Positions 7,037 to 10,401 of a stretch of DNA of 10,401 nt are shown in pieces. The stretch's first letter is position 1. Each line of letters starts with the position of its first letter. The translations under genes were made by a program, and so were the position numbers. The notes below the pieces were generated by a model, which saw only the letters and a list, made by a program, of their open reading frames with translations, was not told the DNA's origin and ran no database searches. The stretch comes from Synergistaceae bacterium (GTDB lineage Bacteria; Synergistota; Synergistia; Synergistales; Aminobacteriaceae): assembly GCA_009776565.1 (NCBI GenBank), contig WRNQ01000048.1:1-10401 (forward strand). Reading direction: 5' to 3'.

Positions 7037-7135
7037 CATATCGATGTCGTAGCTCCACTCATACGATTCAAAGTGGAACTCACGCATTTTATCAAAAATA
7101 GCCAGGTCTTCATCCTGCCAAAGCGCCAAGAGCAG
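7037..7135 (-). pseudogene. Relic fragment of a second BREX-type (DUF2791) ATPase
   Basis: The minus strand encodes 33 codons matching residues about 309-341 of the intact DUF2791 ATPase at 351-1562. By hand count 20 of 33 residues are identical, including QDE, FDK, FHF and the D-x-D-M ending. DNA similarity is also visible (for example cttcatcctg at 7109 and 609). No stop codon interrupts it, but nothing before or after aligns: the left side runs into the PF09820 relic and the right side into the 8-nt satellite. It is too diverged to be a recent duplication of the intact gene, so a second related system probably once lay here. Confidence 0.8.
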
Positions 7136-7138
7136 ACG

Positions 7139-7386
7139 AGTCGCTGTGTTGCAGTGTCGCTATGTTGCTGTGGCGCTACGATGCTATGTTGCTGTGGCGC
7201 TACGATACAATGTTGCGGTGTTGCTGTGGCGCTCCGATGCTATGTTGCTGTGTCGCTCCGATGCAATGTTGCGGTGTTGCTGTGTCGCTCCGATGCTATG
7301 TTGCTGTGGCGCTCCGATGCAATGTTGCGGTGTTGCTGTGTCGCTCCGATGCAATGTTGCTGTGTCGCTATGTTGCTGTGTTGCAG
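7139..7386. repeat. 8-nt-period satellite with alternating 24/32-nt higher-order units
   Basis: The core tgttgctgtg begins at 7163, 7187, 7219, 7243, 7275, 7299, 7331, 7355 and 7371. The intervals are 24, 32, 24, 32, 24, 32, 24 and 16, all multiples of 8. The ground unit is an octamer of the form tgNNgcNN. The 32-nt version has one extra octamer, tgttgcgg. Because 8 is not divisible by 3 and no stop arises, all three plus-strand frames stay open and read as Cys-rich peptides, which are artefacts of the repeat. Confidence 0.93.
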
Positions 7387-7490
7387 TGGGTCGAAGTTAC
7401 GGACATGATTTTTGCAAACGCGACTTAAATGCAGGGTGTAAACTCCTAAAATGGTCCTGAAATGCGCTGTTTCTTTTTTATGAATGTTTG

Positions 7491-7519
7491 TTGTTATGCA
7501 ATGGTGAGTATGCTAAAAT
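7491..7519 (+). promoter_or_regulatory. Candidate promoter for the DUF433 gene
   Basis: TTGTTA (7491-7496), a 17-nt spacer and TAAAAT (7514-7519) match four and five of six consensus positions. It lies about 100 nt before the antitoxin start, in otherwise empty sequence after the satellite. Confidence 0.4.
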
Positions 7520-7622
7520 TAGTTTCAGACTCAGCAATGGTTAATCAACAATACAAAAGCGAGGTATCATTAAGGACACAAAAGCAGGGCGGTTCTAAAT
7601 AATAAATAAGGTGTTGATAAAG

Positions 7623-7847
7623 ATGAATTTTAAGCTTGAACGAATTACTTTTTCGCGCGATATCATGGGCGGACAATCGTGCATACGGTATACGCGAGTT
7701 CCGGTATCTTTAATTGTAAACATGATTGCAAATGGGGCTACATTTTCAGATGTGCTTCGTGATTATGCGTATCTCGAAGAAGAGGATATTCGGCAAGCAC
7801 TCAAATATGCATCATGGGCGGCAAGTGATCAGGTTTTGGCTATATGA
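7623..7847 (+). CDS. DUF433 family antitoxin-like protein
   Basis: A 74-aa protein with the DUF433 signature: an initial RITFSRDIMGGQSCIR block, TRVPVSLIVNMIANG, and the helical end DYAYLEEEDIRQALKYA. DUF433 proteins have a winged-helix/HTH-like fold and normally sit directly upstream of DUF5615 PIN-like toxins, forming VapBC-like pairs in which the DUF433 partner is the presumed antitoxin. ATG at 7623 is chosen because AAGGTG lies 9 nt upstream; a GTG at 7611 would add four residues but lacks a site. The partner gene starts 15 nt downstream but is broken, so this is an orphan antitoxin that may still act as a DNA-binding repressor. It is full length for the family and undamaged. Confidence 0.85.
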   Translation: MNFKLERITFSRDIMGGQSCIRYTRVPVSLIVNMIANGATFSDVLRDYAYLEEEDIRQALKYASWAASDQVLAI

Positions 7848-7862
7848 AACGAGGCTAAGCTA

Positions 7863-8247
7863 ATGAAGTTTTTGGCAGATATGGGAGTATCGCCTAGATG
7901 TATTGAATGGTTACGCACTCAGGGATATGACGCGGTGCATTTGTGTGAGCAATAACTACATAGGTTGTCGGACAGCGATGTTTTGAGTAAAGCAATAACC
8001 GAAAACCGTATTCTTTTAACAGTAGATTTAGACTTTGCCCGGCTTGTTTCGGAAATGGGGACAGTGGATTTGCCTACAGTGGTTATATTCCGCTTAAGTG
8101 GATCAGCGCCCACAAAATATAAAAACCAAAATTGAAGCTATTTTACCAGTTTTAAGGCAGAATATTGAGCGAGGCAATGCTGTTCTATCTGTTAGCGATA
8201 ATAGTATTCGTATTCGTAATCTACCAATAAATAAAGATGCGCCATAG
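7863..8247 (+). pseudogene. Broken DUF5615 PIN-like toxin
   Basis: From ATG 7863 the frame reads MKFLADMGVSPRCIEWLRTQ and continues to HLCEQ. An in-frame TAA (7953-7955) follows, then the frame continues with LHRLSDSDVLSKAITENRIL and TVDLDFARLV up to PTKY. A one-base excess in the A-run at 8121-8125 then shifts the frame, after which TKIEAILPVLRQNIERGNAV through IRIRNLPI reads to TAG 8245-8247. In order, these pieces cover a whole DUF5615 protein (PIN-like ribonuclease toxin fold, with acidic residues in FLADMG and LTVDLDF). Total length is 3n+1, consistent with a single insertion. One nonsense and one frameshift lesion inactivate it, while the upstream DUF433 gene is intact. Similarity after the lesions is still high, so decay looks recent. 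Confidence 0.88.
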
Positions 8248-8252
8248 CGCAT
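8237..8252. terminator. Perfect stem-loop at the end of the broken toxin gene
   Basis: ATGCGC, loop CATA, GCGCAT form a perfect 6-bp hairpin spanning the old stop codon. It is followed by AAAACTATGC with no T-tract, so intrinsic termination is doubtful. Confidence 0.3.
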
Positions 8253-8319
8253 AAAACTATGCATAATTAACCGGTTACTGGAACACAAAGGCCTCTGAAC
8301 TTTTCAGCATGTACTTCGA

Positions 8320-8505
8320 CTTACGAACGCATCCCTCGCAGTCTCCGTGAGAAATGAGCGCAATCCGCGCCGTAGCCATGGGGAATGCACTAACACCACG
8401 CCGTTGCCGCGGGAAATGAGCGCAATCCGCGCCGTAGCCATGGGGAATGCACTAACACCACGCCGTTGCCGAGGGAAATGAACGCATTCCACGCCGTTGC
8501 CGTGA
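8320..8505. repeat. 31-nt minisatellite, six units in 62-nt pairs
   Basis: Units start at 8320, 8351, 8382, 8413, 8444 and 8475, exactly 31 nt apart. Units at 8351 and 8413 are near identical, as are those at 8382 and 8444, so the array grew as 62-nt dimers. The outer units (8320 and 8475) are more diverged. The consensus begins gaaatgaacgca and ends cgccgttgccg; ccatgg and ccgcgg palindromes mark alternate unit borders. There are no spacers, so it is not a CRISPR. It fills the gap between the broken toxin and the DUF3788 gene, ending 55 nt before the latter. Confidence 0.93.
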
Positions 8506-8559
8506 GAAACCAACTCACTCCGGCGAAGCTAAAGTAGAATTGTTGAGGAGGAAGCTAAA

Positions 8560-8979
8560 ATGTCATTGAGCATATTCGGAGAGAAAGCGGAAAAACCAAC
8601 TGAGGACACTCTTCATATAGCCTTAGGTGAAAGCAAAACCCTATGGGACGAAATCAAGAATCTAGTTGAATCAGCTTGCGGCGATTATAACGATGAATGG
8701 AAGTATTACACTAAAAAAGCAGGATGGTCGTTTGTTGTCAGGAGCGGGAAGCGGACTATTCTATATTTAATACCGCAAGACAAGTTCTTCAAGGTTAATA
8801 TTGTACTAGGTGACAAAGCTATTGCCGCTGCTCAAGACGCCAGCCTGCCGGAAGCTATCAACGCTCTGATTATGGGAGCGACGCCATACGTCGAGGGGCG
8901 AAGCATTATGTTTGACATTGGCTCTTTAGATGATGTGGATTCAGTGAGGAAATTAGTCAGAATAAAAGCGGAAAAATAA
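8560..8979 (+). CDS. DUF3788 family protein
   Basis: A 139-aa soluble protein matching DUF3788, a family of unknown function. The recognisable blocks are TLWDEIKNLVES, DEWKYYTKKAGWSFVV, GKRTILYLIPQDKFFKV, LGDKAIAAA and the C-terminal Y-EGRSIMFDI followed by VRKLVRIKAEK. The length is typical and there is no signal peptide or membrane segment. The start at ATG 8560 has a perfect AGGAGG 8 nt upstream. It stands alone between a minisatellite and a decamer repeat, upstream of tag on the same strand. The biochemical role is unknown. Confidence 0.85.
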   Translation: MSLSIFGEKAEKPTEDTLHIALGESKTLWDEIKNLVESACGDYNDEWKYYTKKAGWSFVVRSGKRTILYLIPQDKFFKVNIVLGDKAIAAAQDASLPEAINALIMGATPYVEGRSIMFDIGSLDDVDSVRKLVRIKAEK

Positions 8980-8980
8980 A

Positions 8981-9034
8981 GATAATTGTAGATAATTGAA
9001 GATAATTAAAGATAATTAAGATAATTGAAGATAA
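8981..9034. repeat. 10-nt tandem repeat (gataattgaa) in the tag leader
   Basis: Units gataattgta, gataattgaa, gataattaaa, gataattaa (9 nt), gataattgaa and gataaatacc follow head to tail directly after the DUF3788 stop codon. Each contains a GATAATT that resembles a -10 box (TATAAT). The array ends about 30 nt before the tag start, so copy number could influence tag transcription. Confidence 0.88.
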
Positions 9035-9063
9035 ATACCTGTTTGTTAACATGGAGAACGCGC

Positions 9064-9636
9064 ATGAGCGAAAAAACCAGATGCTTCGGCAACACCGATA
9101 TATATATCGACTATCACGACAATGAATGGGGGCGTCCTGTCCACGATGATACCCGGCTTTTTGAAATGCTCATATTGGAAGGGGCTCAGGCAGGTCTTTC
9201 ATGGATTACCGTCCTGAAAAAGCGAGAAGCATACAGGGAAGCATTTGACGGATTTGATCCTCGAAAGGTCGCCGCCTACACCGACGCAAAGGTCAAAGCG
9301 CTTATGGCGAACGTAGGAATCATCAGAAACAACTTGAAGATCAACGCGGCGATTATCAACGCAAAGTTGTTCTTGCAGATTATAGAGCAGCATGGCAGTT
9401 TCGACGATTTTATCTGGGGTTATGTGAATCACAAACCGATCGTCGGGCATTGGGATAAATTCGAGGATATGCCTTTGACTACGCCTGTCTCTGATAAAAT
9501 AAGTAAGGATTTGAAGAAAATAGGCTTCAAATATGTTGGCTCGACCATCATCTACTCGTTCATGCAGGCGGTAGGCATGGTGAATGACCATCTAAAGTCG
9601 TGTTTTGTTTTTGATGAAATAGCAAATGAAAAGTAA
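9064..9636 (+). CDS. tag: 3-methyladenine DNA glycosylase I
   Basis: A 190-aa HhH-superfamily glycosylase that removes 3-methyladenine from alkylated DNA to start base excision repair in the cytoplasm. Family markers are RCFGNTD at the N-terminus, YHDNEWGRPVHDD, then LFEMLILEGAQAGLSW with E39 and W47, equivalent to the base-recognition Glu38 and Trp46 of E. coli Tag. KKREAYREAF follows. The zinc-binding set is complete: C7, H18, H176 and C180 (NDHLKSC). The start is ATG 9064, because GGAGAA lies 5 nt upstream and the family N-terminus begins there; a longer in-frame extension from 9025 overlaps the decamer repeat. It appears intact and full length. It is probably monocistronic, with the DUF3788 gene upstream on the same strand. 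Confidence 0.96.
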   Translation: MSEKTRCFGNTDIYIDYHDNEWGRPVHDDTRLFEMLILEGAQAGLSWITVLKKREAYREAFDGFDPRKVAAYTDAKVKALMANVGIIRNNLKINAAIINAKLFLQIIEQHGSFDDFIWGYVNHKPIVGHWDKFEDMPLTTPVSDKISKDLKKIGFKYVGSTIIYSFMQAVGMVNDHLKSCFVFDEIANEK

Positions 9637-9651
9637 TCAGGTAATTTGCAT

Positions 9652-9692
9652 TTCGCAATACTGCCAGGAATAAATTGCAAAAAAATTGCGAA
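9652..9692. repeat. Short inverted repeat ttcgcaat / attgcgaa
   Basis: Eight-nt arms at 9652-9659 and 9685-9692 are perfect reverse complements separated by 25 nt, just after tag and overlapping the -35 side of the next promoter. It may be an operator or a chance palindrome. Confidence 0.35.
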
Positions 9693-9712
9693 GACTGGAA
9701 AATTGGTATAAT
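9686..9712 (+). promoter_or_regulatory. Extended -10 promoter before the MmcQ/YjbR gene
   Basis: A consensus TATAAT (9707-9712) is preceded by TGG, giving an extended -10 element. The -35 side is poor (TTGCGA with a 15-nt spacer). It lies about 94 nt upstream of the chosen GTG start. Confidence 0.5.
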
Positions 9713-9805
9713 ATTTATTTAGTTACCTGTGTATACCGCTTTTGACAAATCGTTTACAATCGTTACGGCGTGATGTCATATAAAAGAAAAGAGGTTAATA
9801 AACTG

Positions 9806-10051
9806 GTGAATAAACAAGAACTAATTGAATACTGCCTATCGTTTTCCAACTCGTACGAGGATTTCCAATATGGTTCAGAATATGCAGCAATCAGATATAG
9901 TTCGAATCAGATAATATTTGCTTTGGTGTATGAATGCGACAATAGGCTTTGTGTGGAGCTAAGATGCGATGACACTGATATAATACGCCAGGCGTTTGAT
10001 AGTGTCGAGCCAGGCAGACGAATGAAAACATTCTGCGTTGTGGTCGAATAG
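9806..10051 (+). pseudogene. 3'-truncated MmcQ/YjbR family gene
   Basis: This 81-codon frame matches the N-terminal two thirds of MmcQ/YjbR proteins, small proteins with a CyaY-like fold and often annotated as DNA-binding. NKQELIEYCLSFSNSYEDFQ, YGSEYAAIRY, IIFALVYE, LCVELRCD and the family PG-RM motif (PGRRMK) are seen. After that the usual HWN-containing C-terminal segment of 30-40 residues is replaced by TFCVVVE and a TAG. GTG 9806 is chosen because NKQELIEYC is the family N-terminus and GAGGT lies 11 nt upstream; GTG at 9770 or ATG at 9773 are longer alternatives. The yjbQ-like gene follows after 10 nt, so the missing end was lost by deletion rather than displaced. It could still be translated as a short product. 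Confidence 0.7.
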
Positions 10052-10061
10052 GAGGTGAATT

Positions 10062-10401
10062 ATGAAATCATACCGAAAAGAACTGCATTACAGGATCAAG
10101 ACCCGGCGAGCTTACGTTAATATCACGCCACAGGTCGAAGCCGCGCTTGCCGAGAGTGGAATCCGTGAGGGGCTGTGCCTTGTCAACGCTATGCACATCA
10201 CGGCAAGCGTGTTCATAAATGACAACGAGAGCGGCTTGCACCGCGACTTTGAGCGCTGGCTTGAAAAACTCGCGCCGGAAAAACCACACAATCAATATGA
10301 CCATAATGGCTATGAGGACAACGCCGATGCTCATCTGAAGCGCTCTGTCATGGGGCGCGAGGTTGTTGTCGCCGTCACTGGCGGCAAACTTGATTTCGGA
10401 A
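10062..10401 (+). CDS. YjbQ/UPF0047 family protein, 5' part (runs off the window)
   Basis: The frame from ATG 10062 is open to the window edge (113 codons of about 135-140 expected). It contains the YjbQ family landmarks: [70 protein letters not shown] and [11 protein letters not shown]. coli YjbQ has secondary thiamine-phosphate synthase activity in vitro-type assays, and the family is annotated accordingly; the true physiological role is uncertain. GGAGGT lies 5 nt upstream of the ATG and overlaps the stop codon of the truncated MmcQ/YjbR gene, so the two are probably co-transcribed. The minus-strand frame over this region is a shadow. Confidence 0.92.
   Translation, partial: MKSYRKELHYRIKTRRAYVNITPQVEAALAESGIREGLCLVNAMHITASVFINDNESGLHRDFERWLEKLAPEKPHNQYDHNGYEDNADAHLKRSVMGREVVVAVTGGKLDFG

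Noticed and set aside
7019..7460. Three overlapping plus-strand open frames encoding Cys-rich peptides
   Set aside because: They are produced by the 8-nt satellite, which has no stop codon in any frame; no ribosome site or family match supports them.
6949..7955. Possible TAA recoding, since two conserved frames (PF09820-like and DUF5615) are each interrupted by in-frame TAA
   Set aside because: TAA ends several intact genes here (259-aa gene, membrane protein, DUF3788, tag), and both interrupted genes carry other damage.
8320..8505. CRISPR array
   Set aside because: Units are contiguous with no unique spacers, and no cas genes are present.
8304..8513. Minus-strand open frame across the 31-nt minisatellite
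   Set aside because: It is a repeat translation with no recognised domain; the array itself explains it.
10068..10334. Minus-strand open frame with an N-terminal hydrophobic stretch
   Set aside because: It is antisense to the well-supported YjbQ-family gene.

Overview
The window looks like an accessory region of an anaerobic bacterium, most likely Bacillota (Clostridia-type), although a spirochaete or other gut anaerobe cannot be excluded. The evidence is AGGAGG-type ribosome binding sites, moderate GC, and a mix of Tag, DUF3788, MmcQ/YjbR, YjbQ, DUF433/DUF5615 and PF09820 relatives. No rRNA, tRNA, CRISPR array or intact insertion sequence was seen.

Left part (1-6255): a candidate defence module. 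Reading leftward from about 3971 is a tight operon of four genes. They are a 259-aa coiled-coil conserved protein, a P-loop ATPase with a 13-residue repeat tail, a BREX-type (DUF2791, BrxC/BrxD-like) ATPase, and the start of a gene with a Gly/Ala-rich low-complexity N-terminus that runs off the window. Divergent from it is an SF2 DEAD/DEAH-like helicase, which ends in an 8-nt overlap with a convergent four-TM membrane protein. A DUF2791 ATPase beside an SF2 helicase recalls Shango (TerB protein, ATPase, helicase) and some BREX operons. The second ATPase, the coiled-coil protein and the membrane protein are not explained by a simple three-gene Shango, so this may be an extended or undescribed variant. 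A TerB gene to the left is a prediction only.

Middle part (6256-8505): a decayed, repeat-rich strip. It holds a fragment of a PF09820-type AAA-ATPase-like gene, joined to an inverted 33-codon relic of a second DUF2791 ATPase that is a paralogue of the intact gene 6 kb away. Next come an 8-nt-period satellite, a DUF433 antitoxin whose DUF5615 PIN-like partner is broken by a stop codon and a frameshift, and a 31-nt minisatellite of six units.

Right part (8560-10401): small chromosomal housekeeping-type genes on the plus strand. They are a DUF3788 protein, 3-methyladenine DNA glycosylase I (tag), a 3'-truncated MmcQ/YjbR protein, and the 5' part of a YjbQ-family gene.

A recurring theme is short tandem repeats of many unrelated units (8, 10, 21, 24/32, 31/62 and 39 nt). 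Those inside genes have periods divisible by three. Those between genes do not.
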